Part shown: one piece after another, positions 8,254 through 16,789 of the stretch | How positions within the stretch are numbered: the first letter of the stretch is position 1 | How the letters are laid out: each line of letters opens with the position of its first letter | Assembly (NCBI RefSeq): GCF_000375585.1 | Contig: NZ_AQWP01000002.1 | Coordinates: 806,001 to 870,000 of the forward strand | From: Sinorhizobium meliloti 4H41 | GTDB taxonomy: Bacteria; Pseudomonadota; Alphaproteobacteria; Rhizobiales; Rhizobiaceae | Reading direction: 5' to 3' | Length of the DNA stretch: 64,000 nt | The notes under the pieces: generated by a model | Told to the model about the DNA's origin: nothing | The model's input: the letters and a program-made list of their open reading frames with translations, nothing else | The model's database searches: none | Made by a program: the position numbers and the translations under genes

Positions 8254-9636
8254 ATGGCAAGCTTTGACGGTTTGAAGCGCGAAGGAACGACACCCGCGGA
8301 CGGCGGCTGGAAGCGCGTGGTCCGCTGGCTGCGGCGCCGGCTGCCGATGGGTCTTTACGCGCGCTCGCTTCTGATCGTCGTCATCCCGATGGTGCTGCTG
8401 CAGTCCGTGGTCGCCTTCGTGTTCATGGAGCGGCACTGGCAACTCGTCACCCAGCGCCTCTCCTCGGCGGTGACCAACGACATCGCCGCCATCGTCGACC
8501 TGATCACCACCTTCCCGCGGGAGGGCGATATCGACCAGATCGTCCGCATCGCCCGCGATCAGCTCGACCTCAACATAACCGTCGAGCCCGGCGGAGAGCT
8601 GCCGCCGCCGCGCCCCAAGCCCTTCTTCGAAATCCTCGACCAGATCCTCAGCGAGGAGATTTCGGACCAGATCCGGCGTCCCTTCTGGATCGATACGGTC
8701 GGCAATTCCAAGATCGTGGAAATTCGCATCAAGCTCGAAGACGACCGCATTCTCAGGGTCTATGCCCGCCGCAACCAGGCCTATGCATCGAACACACACA
8801 TCTTCCTCGTGTGGATGGTCGGCGCGTCGCTCGTCTTGCTGACGATCGCGATTCTCTTCCTGCGCGGGCAGATCAGGCCGATCCTGGCGCTCGCCAGCGC
8901 AGCGGAGAGCTTCGGCAAGGGACAGAAGATCGACGATTTCGCACCGCGGGGTGCCAATGAAATTCGGCGGGCCGGTCTCGCCTTCATCCTGATGCGCGAG
9001 CGGATCGAGCGCCAGATCGAACAGCGCACCGCGATGCTGACCGGCGTCAGCCACGACTTGAGGACGATCCTGACCCGGTTCAAGCTGCAGCTGGCAATTG
9101 TGGGCAACAATCCGGACCTCGAAAGCCTCAACCAGGACGTGGAGGACATGCAGAACATGCTGGAAGGCTATCTCGCCTTCGCCCGAGGAGACGCGGAAGA
9201 GGATGTCGGCCAACTGAAACTCAGCGATCTGATGGCGCGGCTTTCGGCGGAGGCGGAGTTGTACGGCAAGACGCTGACGACCGCGATCCAGGGCGAGAAC
9301 GAGATTCACGTGAGGCCGAACGCCTTCACGCGGCTCATCTCCAATCTCGCATCCAACGCCTATCGCTATGCGAACACCGTGCATATCGAGGCCCGCCAGA
9401 GCGCGAAATGGCTGACCATCACAGTCGATGACGACGGTCCGGGCATTCCCGAGCGGTCACGCGAAGACGTGTTCAAACCGTTCTTCCGCCTGGACGAAGC
9501 CCGCAATCTCGACAGTTCCGGCACGGGCCTCGGCCTTGCCGTGGCCCGCGACATCGCCCGCAGCCATGGCGGCAATGTCACGCTCGCAGACAGCCCCCTC
9601 GGCGGCCTGCGCGCGACGGTGCGTGTGCCGACGTAA
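8254..9636 (+). CDS. EnvZ-like membrane sensor histidine kinase
   Basis: A 460-residue protein. A cytoplasmic N-terminus is followed by TM1 (about 36-57), a periplasmic sensor region (58-180), TM2 (182-204), HAMP, and a HisKA dimerisation helix with phospho-His267 in VSHDLRTILTRF. The ATPase domain has Asn364/Asn368 (LISNLASNAYRYA), DDDGPGIP (392-399) and GTGLGL (423-428). The D-x-x-T phosphatase motif after the histidine is kept. The proline that usually follows (HDLRTP) is isoleucine. It partners with the response regulator just upstream. The periplasmic domain is proline-rich near residue 117-123; the signal sensed is unknown. Confidence 0.92.
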   Translation: MASFDGLKREGTTPADGGWKRVVRWLRRRLPMGLYARSLLIVVIPMVLLQSVVAFVFMERHWQLVTQRLSSAVTNDIAAIVDLITTFPREGDIDQIVRIARDQLDLNITVEPGGELPPPRPKPFFEILDQILSEEISDQIRRPFWIDTVGNSKIVEIRIKLEDDRILRVYARRNQAYASNTHIFLVWMVGASLVLLTIAILFLRGQIRPILALASAAESFGKGQKIDDFAPRGANEIRRAGLAFILMRERIERQIEQRTAMLTGVSHDLRTILTRFKLQLAIVGNNPDLESLNQDVEDMQNMLEGYLAFARGDAEEDVGQLKLSDLMARLSAEAELYGKTLTTAIQGENEIHVRPNAFTRLISNLASNAYRYANTVHIEARQSAKWLTITVDDDGPGIPERSREDVFKPFFRLDEARNLDSSGTGLGLAVARDIARSHGGNVTLADSPLGGLRATVRVPT

Positions 9637-9648
9637 ATTCGGGGACGT

Positions 9649-9990
9649 TCACATCAGCTTCTTGCCGTTCGGCACCGGCTTGTCGGTGGATGCGAGCACG
9701 ATCGCACCGGCCTCGTCTTCGAAGCCGAGCGTGAGCACCTCGGAACGGACGGGGCCGATCTGGCGCGGCGGGAAATTGACGACACCCAGAACCTGCCTGC
9801 CGACGAGTTCCTCGGGCTTGTAGTGCGCCGTGATTTGCGCGGAGGATTTCCTGATGCCGATGTCAGGACCGAAATCGATCTTGAGCTTGATTGCCGGCTT
9901 GCGCGCCTCGGGAAAGGGTTCCGCTTCCACGATTGTACCGACACGTATGTCGACGCGTTCGAAATCGGCGTAGGAAATGATTTCAGTCAT
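9649..9990 (-). CDS. csaA: CsaA-type tRNA-binding domain protein
   Basis: A 113-residue OB-fold tRNA-binding domain (the EMAP-II/MetRS C-terminal type), the whole protein being this domain. Family landmarks are FERVDIRVGTIVEAEPFPEARKPAIKLKIDFG, SSAQIT and VVNFPPRQIGPVRSEVL, with VLAST near the end. CsaA in Bacillus is described as a secretion-related chaperone; in rhizobia the role is not settled. The ATG at 9990 is preceded by GGGGAAC. A start at 10008 has no good site. It converges with the kinase gene, 12 bases apart. Confidence 0.88.
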   Translation of the reverse strand: MTEIISYADFERVDIRVGTIVEAEPFPEARKPAIKLKIDFGPDIGIRKSSAQITAHYKPEELVGRQVLGVVNFPPRQIGPVRSEVLTLGFEDEAGAIVLASTDKPVPNGKKLM

Positions 9991-10072
9991 GAATGTTCCC
10001 CGGATCACGTCGATGGGTCGATTCGACGTACGACCGGAAACGTGAACGATTGCGACAACTTCAGAGTGAACT

Positions 10073-10091
10073 GCGAGACGCGCCGTCTCGC
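10073..10091 (-). terminator. Hairpin after proC
   Basis: GCGAGACG and CGTCTCGC around a 3-base loop, 7 bases beyond the proC stop. No T-run follows, so this is either a weak terminator or a transcript-end stabiliser between proC and csaA. Confidence 0.4.
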
Positions 10092-10097
10092 CTGGAA

Positions 10098-10916
10098 TTA
10101 CCCGGCCAGTTCTTCCGCGCGCTTGCGCGCCGCCTCAATGGCCCGGTCGAAGAGCGGCTGCATGCCGTCATCCGCCATCAATACCGCCAGTGCAGCCGCC
10201 GTGGTACCGCCGGGCGAAGTGACGTTCTGGCGCAGGCGCGCTGCATCGTCGGGGGACTGATGGAGGAGTTCACCAGCCCCCGCGACGGTTTCCCGAGCAA
10301 GACGCATGGCTAGGTCCGCCTCGAGTCCGGCCTTGCGCCCGGCCTCCGCCATGCACTCGACGAGATAAAACACATAGGCCGGGCCGCTGCCGGAGACGGC
10401 GGTCACGGCATCGATATCCGCTTCGCTCCCGACCCATTCGACGGGGCCGCTGACTTTCAGCAGATCATGCACCAGGGCGCGCTGAGCATCGCTGACGCGC
10501 GCATTCGCGAAGGCGCCGGTCACACCACGTCCGATCATGGCTGGCGTATTCGGCATGGCGCGCACCGTCGCCGCCTCACCCAGGTGCCGTTCGATGAAAC
10601 GGAGCGTCTTGCCGGCGGCCACCGAAACGATCACGGTTTGCGGACCGACGAGCCCTTTCAGGGGTGGCAGCACCGTTTCCATCACCTGCGGCTTGACCGC
10701 GATGAAGATCGCGCCCGCCTCGGCGCCCGCCGGAGCGGAGGTCACATGTTGCACACCGCTATCCGCGAGCAGCTTTGCCATCGCCGGTGACGGGCCCGGA
10801 TCGATGACGAGAACGTCGTTGCCGCGCACTCCGCTCTTCAGCCAGCCCGCGAGCATGGCGCCGCCCATATTGCCGGCGCCGACGAGCACGATCGGACCCG
10901 AAACGGCAAAGCTCAC
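10098..10916 (-). CDS. proC: Pyrroline-5-carboxylate reductase
   Basis: A 272-residue enzyme of the last step of proline synthesis: it reduces pyrroline-5-carboxylate to proline with NAD(P)H. The N-terminal Rossmann motif is IVLVGAGNMGGAMLAGW. The substrate-side signature VTAVSGSGPAYVFYLVECMAEAG and the ending LRQNVTSPGGTTAAALAVL are both family hallmarks. The start is a GTG at 10916, 1 base after the stop of the upstream YbjN gene, with GGGAGG close upstream. The proC-YbjN pairing suggests one operon. Confidence 0.95.
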   Translation of the reverse strand: MSFAVSGPIVLVGAGNMGGAMLAGWLKSGVRGNDVLVIDPGPSPAMAKLLADSGVQHVTSAPAGAEAGAIFIAVKPQVMETVLPPLKGLVGPQTVIVSVAAGKTLRFIERHLGEAATVRAMPNTPAMIGRGVTGAFANARVSDAQRALVHDLLKVSGPVEWVGSEADIDAVTAVSGSGPAYVFYLVECMAEAGRKAGLEADLAMRLARETVAGAGELLHQSPDDAARLRQNVTSPGGTTAAALAVLMADDGMQPLFDRAIEAARKRAEELAG

Positions 10917-10917
10917 T

Positions 10918-11418
10918 TCATGCCTCCCCAACGGTCTCGAACAATACCGCATCGACCGCGCGCTGCGCATCCATGCCCGACCAAACGACGAACTGGAACG
11001 CTTGGAAATAGGACTCGCAGGCGTCGAGCGCGTTCGACAGGAGCACCTCGACCTGCTGGTTCGTCGGTTCCGCTCCACCGGCGAGCAACAGAGATTGCCG
11101 GAAGATGATGACTTCTTCTTGGCGCCAAAGATCGAAATGACCCATCAGCACCTGGCCGTTGATATGGGACAGAAGTCGTATCACCTCGTTTGCGCGGCTG
11201 TCCGGCACCTTGATGTCGAAGGCGCAGGCCAGATGCAGCGCCTCGAACTCCTCCATCCAGGAAAAGGAAACGTGGTAGTCCGCCCACCTGCCTTCGACGG
11301 TCATGGCAATCTCGTCCTCGCCGGATCGCTCGAACGACCAGTCATTGTTCGCGGCAACGAACTCGATCATATCGACCGGGTTGGACTGGCGCTCGACTTC
11401 CATTTCCAAAAGGCTCAT
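10918..11418 (-). CDS. YbjN-domain protein
   Basis: A 166-residue protein built of a YbjN domain (about 14-160), with the landmarks WSFERSGEDEIAMTVEGRWADYHVSFSWMEE and LLSHINGQVLMGHFDLW. YbjN proteins are chaperone-like folds associated with type III secretion chaperones and stress; the biochemical role is unknown. It is the first gene of a tight pair with proC and probably sets its expression. Confidence 0.85.
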   Translation of the reverse strand: MSLLEMEVERQSNPVDMIEFVAANNDWSFERSGEDEIAMTVEGRWADYHVSFSWMEEFEALHLACAFDIKVPDSRANEVIRLLSHINGQVLMGHFDLWRQEEVIIFRQSLLLAGGAEPTNQQVEVLLSNALDACESYFQAFQFVVWSGMDAQRAVDAVLFETVGEA

Positions 11419-11892
11419 GCATCACCCTAAAGGCGCGGCTAAGGCGCACAAAGTCACGCTCACAGGACGCAACACTGCAAACCCAATACCGGATACGAAC
11501 ACACTATGATTGCTGGACCTGCGACTATCCTGGCTTACTCACCCTGCCCGGAGCTTGCTTGGTCCGTGTCGAATCATCATTTAAAATCAGTGTATAACGG
11601 CGGAGTCAGCGTGCCAGCCCCCGAGCCTAAAAATTGCCGGGAAGAATTGCGCCCCGCGCTATGAATCTGATTCAGCGCGGCTGCTTAAACGACTCTGCGA
11701 TAAAGGTTTTTTGCCAGTGTCCACAGGTGGAAAACTTTTCAGTTTTTGTTAACCGTGACGCTGACGAAGTGAAATGCGCCGGGCGACGGCGGGGTGGCCG
11801 ATTGGCCCCGCGCCGCATTCGCATCCGTGAGAGCCGGAAAGGCACGCGGCTCGAGGGTAGACGGCGATCGAAAGCCGACCTGCGGCAGGTTT
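11419..11892. other. 474-bp interval with one long palindrome and no gene
   Basis: AT-rich between about 11500 and 11620, consistent with a promoter for the YbjN-proC pair, which is transcribed leftward from here. It includes the palindrome listed at 11654-11680, followed by GGTTTTTTG at about 11706-11714. Open frames here (for example 11634-11909) lack ribosome sites and family resemblance. Confidence 0.45.
11654..11680. repeat. 27-bp near-perfect palindrome
   Basis: CCGCGC-TA-TGAATC, then T, then GATTCA-GCGCGG: two 6-bp arms on each side separated by a 2-base bulge. Seen only once in the window. It could be a protein-binding palindrome or the stem of an RNA. Confidence 0.6.
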
Positions 11893-12180
11893 TTACTTGC
11901 CCGTCGTGATGTCGCCGGCTGCCGGACCGGTCGCGGCCATGCGTGCTTCCAGCGCTTCGATGCGAGCAAGGAGAGCGTCGTTTTCGTCCCGTGCCCGTGC
12001 GGCCATTTCCTTGACCGCCTCGAACTCCTCGCGCTTCACGACATCGAGAGAATTCAGCCAGTTTTCGGTTTGCGCCCGGAATGCCGCCTCGACCTCGCGC
12101 CGCACCCCTTGTGCCGCGCCCGCCGCATCCGTCATCAGCCGAGCGAGATCATCGAGAATACGGTTGGCGCCTGTGCTCAT
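11893..12180 (-). CDS. ubiK: UbiK-family accessory factor (BMFP)
   Basis: A 95-residue helical protein of the membrane-fusogenic/UbiK family, which assists the aerobic ubiquinone-synthesis complex at the inner membrane. Layout: an amphipathic N-terminal helix (NRILDDLARLMTDAAGAAQGVRREVEAAF), then a C-terminal coiled coil (AVKEMAARARDENDALLARIEALEARM) expected to trimerise. The ATG at 12180 has GGAG nine bases upstream; the frame also opens at 12198 and 12225. It lies back to back with lgt. Confidence 0.82.
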   Translation of the reverse strand: MSTGANRILDDLARLMTDAAGAAQGVRREVEAAFRAQTENWLNSLDVVKREEFEAVKEMAARARDENDALLARIEALEARMAATGPAAGDITTGK

Positions 12181-12464
12181 CTTTCTGGTCTCCATTTCCA
12201 TCCCGCCACATGCGGCGGAGCTCATAATTTCAGGTAGGGTCCCCGGCGTGAGGATGCAAGGAAAATGACGTCCGTGACGCCGCTCAACGTTCTCCAGGAC
12301 CCTTTAATCTGCGATGGGGCGATGGGGCAGTATAGCGTGCTGCGGCCACCTTTCTACGTTCGAAGAGGCTGGGGCGTCGTTGCGCGGCGGCAGCGGGTGC
12401 TTGACCGCGCCGGATTCGCTCGTCATGTTCCGCCGAAATCATCGGTCCGGCACGAGAGAAGACC

Positions 12465-13307
12465 TTGGAAACAATCGCGACCCGCCTCGCCATCCTGCCC
12501 TTCCCCGAAATCGACCCCGTCATCTTCACGATAGGGCCGCTCGCCGTGCGCTGGTACGGGCTCGCCTATGTCGCGGGGATACTCCTCGGATGGCTCTATG
12601 CGCGCCGCATAATCCAGAACGCTTCGCTCTGGCGCAACGGCATCGCCCCCCTCAACCTGGCGCAGCTTGACGACTTCCTGCTCTGGGCGGCCGGCGGCAT
12701 CGTGCTTGGCGGGCGCATCGGCTACATCCTTTTCTACGATCTCGGCTCCATCCTCGAGAATCCCGTCCGCGCGATCCAGATCTGGAACGGCGGCATGTCC
12801 TTCCATGGCGGCCTTCTCGGCACCACGCTGGCGATGATCATCTTTGCGCGCAGGAACGCCATCCCCCTCTGGAGCCTGTTCGACGTCGTGGCAACAGTGG
12901 TGCCGATCGGGCTCTTCTTCGGGCGCATCGCCAATTTCATCAATGGAGAACTCTGGGGCCGCCTGTCCTCGATGCCCTGGGCGGTCGTCTTCCCGACGGG
13001 AGGCCCCTTCGCCCGTCATCCCAGTCAGCTTTACGAGGCGGCCCTCGAAGGCATCGTGCTTCTGGTCGTGCTCGCCTGGTTCGTCTATCGCCGCAGAGCC
13101 TTGAAAATACCCGGCCTTGTCACCGGCATCTTCGTCTGCGGCTATGCCGCGAGCCGCATTTTCGTGGAATTCTTCCGCGAACCGGACGCACAGATCGGCT
13201 ATCTTGCGGGGGACTGGCTTACCATGGGCATGGTACTTTCACTGCCCATGCTACTGGTCGGAATCTGGGCCATTGCGCGGGCGCACAGCGCGGCTGCCGC
13301 CGCTTGA
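12465..13307 (+). CDS. lgt: Prolipoprotein diacylglyceryl transferase
   Basis: A 280-residue, seven-helix inner-membrane enzyme that attaches diacylglycerol to the lipobox cysteine of prolipoproteins, the first lipoprotein maturation step. Catalytic landmarks are present: [14 protein letters not shown] (His114), the Lgt signature [14 protein letters not shown] (Arg154, Asn157, Asn160, Glu162) and HPSQLYEA near residue 185. The start is a TTG at 12465 with GAGAAG upstream. No ATG gives a full N-terminus. The gene ends 11 bases before the next start and probably leads an operon. Confidence 0.95.
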   Translation: METIATRLAILPFPEIDPVIFTIGPLAVRWYGLAYVAGILLGWLYARRIIQNASLWRNGIAPLNLAQLDDFLLWAAGGIVLGGRIGYILFYDLGSILENPVRAIQIWNGGMSFHGGLLGTTLAMIIFARRNAIPLWSLFDVVATVVPIGLFFGRIANFINGELWGRLSSMPWAVVFPTGGPFARHPSQLYEAALEGIVLLVVLAWFVYRRRALKIPGLVTGIFVCGYAASRIFVEFFREPDAQIGYLAGDWLTMGMVLSLPMLLVGIWAIARAHSAAAAA

Positions 13308-13318
13308 CTGGACAAGTC

Positions 13319-14422
13319 ATGACGAATCCTCTCGCCGACAAGGTCAAGGCGCTGATCCGGACCAACGGACCGATCAGCGTGACCGACTATTTCTCCCTCT
13401 GCCTTGCCGATCCGCAGCATGGCTACTATCGCGTCCGCGAACCGTTCGGGCGGGCGGGGGATTTCACCACCGCGCCGGAGATCAGCCAGCTCTTCGGCGA
13501 GATGATCGGCATATTCCTCGTGCATGCATGGCAGCAGCACGGCACGCCTGAGGACGCGATTATCGCCGAGATCGGTCCGGGCCGCGGCACGATGATGTCC
13601 GACATGCTCCGCGTCATCCGGCGGCTGGCGCCGGCGCTGTACCGGACCACAACCGTTCATCTCGTCGAAACCAGCGACCGGCTTCGCAAGCTGCAGGCCG
13701 AGACCTTGGCCGAACACGAAGGCAAGGTCCGCTGGCATGAGAGCTTCGACAGCCTTCCCTCCGGATTCCTGCTCCTGGCTGCGAACGAGCTTTTCGATGC
13801 AATTCCGATCCGTCAGTTCGTGCGGACCGCACAGGGCTTCCGTGAGCGCATGGTCGGCCTCGATGCGGAGGGCCGATTGACCTTTGCCGCAGGCATTGCC
13901 GGCATTGATCCCGCATTGCTGCCCTCTCCCGCGCCAACCGTCGCGGAAGGCACGATCTTCGAAATCTCCCCTGCCCGCGACGCGGTGATGGCCGCGCTCT
14001 GCGAGCGCCTCCGCGCCGGCAGCGGCACGGCGATCATCATCGACTACGGTCATCTGGCGACCGGCTACGGCGACACGCTGCAGGCCGTCCGCAATCACGA
14101 ATATGATCCGCCGCTTGCCAATCCCGGTCTCGCCGACCTGACCAGCCATGTCGATTTCGAGCAGTTGGCGAGCCGTGCGAAAGCGGAGGGCGTGCAGATC
14201 AACGGACTTGCCCGTCAGGGTGATTTCCTGGTCGGCCTCGGACTCCTGGAACGCGCCGCGGCACTCGGCCGGGACAAGGACGACACGACCCAGGAAAGCA
14301 TCCGCGACGATGTCGAGCGGCTTGCGGGCTCCGGCGCGGGCAGGATGGGGGAGCTGTTCAAGGTGCTGGTGGTAAGCAGTCCGGAAGTCGCCCTGGCGCC
14401 CTTCCACAAGAAGGCGTCTTAG
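13319..14422 (+). CDS. MidA/NDUFAF7-type SAM-dependent methyltransferase
   Basis: A 367-residue protein of the DUF185 family. The SAM-binding region is IAEIGPGRGTMMSDML; DYFSLCLADPQHGYY at the N-terminus and LLAANELFDAIPIRQF are family landmarks. The human relative NDUFAF7 methylates an arginine in complex I during assembly. A similar role in the bacterium is plausible but untested here. The ATG at 13319 is chosen; an in-frame TTG at 13304 overlaps the lgt stop. Confidence 0.88.
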   Translation: MTNPLADKVKALIRTNGPISVTDYFSLCLADPQHGYYRVREPFGRAGDFTTAPEISQLFGEMIGIFLVHAWQQHGTPEDAIIAEIGPGRGTMMSDMLRVIRRLAPALYRTTTVHLVETSDRLRKLQAETLAEHEGKVRWHESFDSLPSGFLLLAANELFDAIPIRQFVRTAQGFRERMVGLDAEGRLTFAAGIAGIDPALLPSPAPTVAEGTIFEISPARDAVMAALCERLRAGSGTAIIIDYGHLATGYGDTLQAVRNHEYDPPLANPGLADLTSHVDFEQLASRAKAEGVQINGLARQGDFLVGLGLLERAAALGRDKDDTTQESIRDDVERLAGSGAGRMGELFKVLVVSSPEVALAPFHKKAS

Positions 14423-14584
14423 CGCCGGCCGTGCACCGCCTCGCGTTCCTCGGCTCGGCAGGGCGATTGACAGTCCCCGCCTGCCGGGTCAACATCGCGC
14501 CGGCAAATCAGCTGCAAGTCGACGGGCCGCAACGCGCCCTCAATTCCAACGAAGCTTAGAAAATCACGAGGGCGAAAACACCGA

Positions 14585-15379
14585 ATGCAGGATGATGCCT
14601 CGCTATCCCCTGTGCAGAGCCCGCTCTTCGCCGCAAAGGCAGGCCCGGCAATCGCACACGGTTATTTCACGCGCCAGGGAGGCGTTTCCGAGGGCATCTA
14701 CCGCGGTTTGAATGTCGGTCTCGGCTCGAACGACGAGCGGGAACGGGTCGGCGAGAACCGAGCCCGGGTCGCCCGCTGGTTCGACGCGGAGCCACGACAA
14801 CTTGCCACGGTGCACCAGGTCCATTCGCCGGACGCGATCATCGTCGACGCCGGTTACGACGGCGCGCGGCCGGATGCCGATGCTCTGGTAACGGCAACGC
14901 CCGGCATCGTCCTCGGCGTTCTCTCCGCCGACTGCGGTCCGGTCCTTTTCGCCGATCCGGAAGCAGGCGTCATCGGTGCCGCCCATGCCGGATGGAAGGG
15001 CGCGCTCGGTGGCGTGCTCGAAAGCACCGTCGAAGCGATGATCTCGCTCGGCGCCCGCCGCGAGCGCATCATCGCCTGTCTCGGACCGTCGATCAGCCGG
15101 AGCCACTATGAGGTCGGCCCCGAATTCGTAGCCCGCTTCGTCGCCACCGAGGCAAGCTATGCGTCGTTTTTCACGCCGTCGGGCCGCGACGGCCACGCCA
15201 TGTTCGACCTTCCCGGATTGACGGTCCGGCGGTTGGCCGAGGCCGGCGTGACGGCGGAAAACCTCGGCATCTGCACCTATGCGGACGAAGACCGCTTCTT
15301 CTCCTATCGCCGTACGACGCACAGGCAGGAGCCTGATTACGGGCGGCAGATATCAGCGATTTCCATACGGGAGGTTTGA
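14585..15379 (+). CDS. pgeF: PgeF/YfiH peptidoglycan editing factor (multicopper-oxidase-like fold)
   Basis: A 264-residue protein with the YfiH metal site His80 (TVHQVHS), Cys117 (SADCGPVLF) and His134 (AAHAGWKGAL). These proteins remove mis-incorporated L-serine from UDP-MurNAc precursors; older annotation calls them polyphenol oxidases. The C-terminal DEDRFFSYRR is also conserved. The gene ends 1 base before the next start, so it is coupled to the M24-like gene. In many alphaproteobacteria lgt, midA and pgeF are neighbours, as here. Confidence 0.9.
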   Translation: MQDDASLSPVQSPLFAAKAGPAIAHGYFTRQGGVSEGIYRGLNVGLGSNDERERVGENRARVARWFDAEPRQLATVHQVHSPDAIIVDAGYDGARPDADALVTATPGIVLGVLSADCGPVLFADPEAGVIGAAHAGWKGALGGVLESTVEAMISLGARRERIIACLGPSISRSHYEVGPEFVARFVATEASYASFFTPSGRDGHAMFDLPGLTVRRLAEAGVTAENLGICTYADEDRFFSYRRTTHRQEPDYGRQISAISIREV

Positions 15380-15380
15380 G

Positions 15381-16532
15381 ATGGCGCTTCATTTCGCCGA
15401 AGAAGAATATGCGGCCCGCCTGGCGCGGCTCACGGCCAAGATGCAGGAAGAAAAGCTCGACGCGATACTGCTCTTCGCGCAGGAGAGCATGTACTGGCTG
15501 ACCGGCTACGACACCTTCGGCTATTGCTTCTTCCAGTCGCTGGTGGTCAAGCGGGATGGTTCCATGGTCCTGCTCACCCGTTCGGCCGACCTGCGCCAGG
15601 CGCGTCATACGTCGAATATCGAGCGCATCGAAATATGGGTGGATCGGGTCAATGCCGATCCGGCCATGGACCTCAAGAATCTGCTCAGTGAGCTCGATCT
15701 CCTCGGCCGCCGCATCGGCGTCGAATACGACACCCACGGCATGACCGGAAGAACGGCGCGCCTCGTCGACCACCAGCTCTCCACTTTCGGGGAACTGGTC
15801 GACGCGTCGCTGCTCGTCAGCCGCCTGCGTCTGATCAAGAGCCCGGCGGAGATCGCTTATGTCGAGAAGGCGGCGAGCCTTGCAGACGACGCGCTCGACG
15901 CGGCGCTGCCACTCATCCGCCCGGGCGGCAGCGAGGCGGATATCCTCGCGGCCATGCAGGGTGCCGTTTTTGCCGGCGGCGGCGACTATCCGGCCAATGA
16001 GTTCATCATCGGTTCCGGGGCCGACGCACTGCTCTGCCGCTACAAGGCCGGCCGGCGCAACCTCGACGCCAACGATCAGCTCACGCTCGAATGGGCCGGT
16101 GTCAGCGCCCATTACCATGCGGCGATGATGCGCACGGTCGTGATCGGCGAGCCCACCAACCGTCACCGCGAGCTTTACAGCGCCTGTCGGGAAACGATCC
16201 AGGCGATCGAAATGGTGCTTCGACCCGGCAATACCTTCGGGACCGTCTTCGACGTGCATGCGAAGATCATGGACGAGCGCGGCCTTGCCCGGCACCGTCT
16301 GAACGCCTGCGGCTATTCGCTCGGCGCACGCTTCTCGCCCTCCTGGATGGAACACCAGATGTTCCATATCGGCAATCCGCAGGAGATCGAGCCGGACATG
16401 TCCCTCTTCGTCCACATGATCATCATGGATTCGGACAGCGGTACCGCCATGACGCTCGGCCAGACCTATCTCACCACGGCCGACACCCCCCGCCCGCTCT
16501 CGCGCTACGGACTGGACTTCATATCTGCGTAA
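15381..16532 (+). CDS. M24-family (Xaa-Pro peptidase-like) enzyme with altered metal ligands
   Basis: A 383-residue protein with a creatinase N-terminal domain (about 10-150, MYWLTGYDTFGYCFFQ) and a pita-bread M24 domain. The two Asp ligands expected in D-x-G...D-x-T-R-T read E and A (LEWAGVSAHYHAAMMRT). The later His and Glu positions also look changed (ACGYSLGARFSP; FVHMIIMDSD). This resembles the ectoine hydrolase (DoeA/EutD) type branch more than prolidases, so hydrolysis of a non-peptide substrate or loss of metal is possible. The ATG at 15381 has GGGAGG upstream. Confidence 0.8.
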   Translation: MALHFAEEEYAARLARLTAKMQEEKLDAILLFAQESMYWLTGYDTFGYCFFQSLVVKRDGSMVLLTRSADLRQARHTSNIERIEIWVDRVNADPAMDLKNLLSELDLLGRRIGVEYDTHGMTGRTARLVDHQLSTFGELVDASLLVSRLRLIKSPAEIAYVEKAASLADDALDAALPLIRPGGSEADILAAMQGAVFAGGGDYPANEFIIGSGADALLCRYKAGRRNLDANDQLTLEWAGVSAHYHAAMMRTVVIGEPTNRHRELYSACRETIQAIEMVLRPGNTFGTVFDVHAKIMDERGLARHRLNACGYSLGARFSPSWMEHQMFHIGNPQEIEPDMSLFVHMIIMDSDSGTAMTLGQTYLTTADTPRPLSRYGLDFISA

Positions 16533-16588
16533 GGAAATCGCCCTATGATTTCCGTCGAAAGTGAAGAACGCGCCGGCGGCTGATCCTG

Positions 16589-16769
16589 CTGCAGCGACTT
16601 TGCGCGTCCCGCGGGGCGCGCGGCGCTGCAGCCGCCGCATCCGGCGCCGGGATGTTCGAGAGCGGGATGAGGAAAAGTGCGTGCGGTTTTCCGCCCGCGT
16701 CCCGCTCTCGCTCTTTGGAAGCGATCACGGTCATGATTTTAGTCGGCTCGACCTAAAATCATCGTGATC
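16589..16769. repeat. Mosaic of three palindromic repeat modules (RIME-like)
   Basis: Module 1 (16589-16631): CTGCAGCG...CGCTGCAG around GCGCG/CGCGC. Module 2 (16657-16710): 11-bp arms CGAGAGCGGGA and TCCCGCTCTCG enclosing an inner GGAAAA/TTTTCC stem. Module 3 (16723-16769): GATCACG...CGTGATC around ATGATTTTAG/CTAAAATCAT. Module 1 shares its plan with 33713-33754 and module 2 its sequence with 26205-26250. Such mosaics are known in rhizobia as RIME-type intergenic elements; the family name is from memory. Confidence 0.8.
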
Positions 16770-16789
16770 TAGCGGAGACGGTGGGAACG

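Noticed and set aside
11709-11720. DnaA box-like TGTCCACA, possible replication origin
   Set aside because: A single partial match, no cluster, no AT-rich unwinding element and no dnaA or hemE neighbours.
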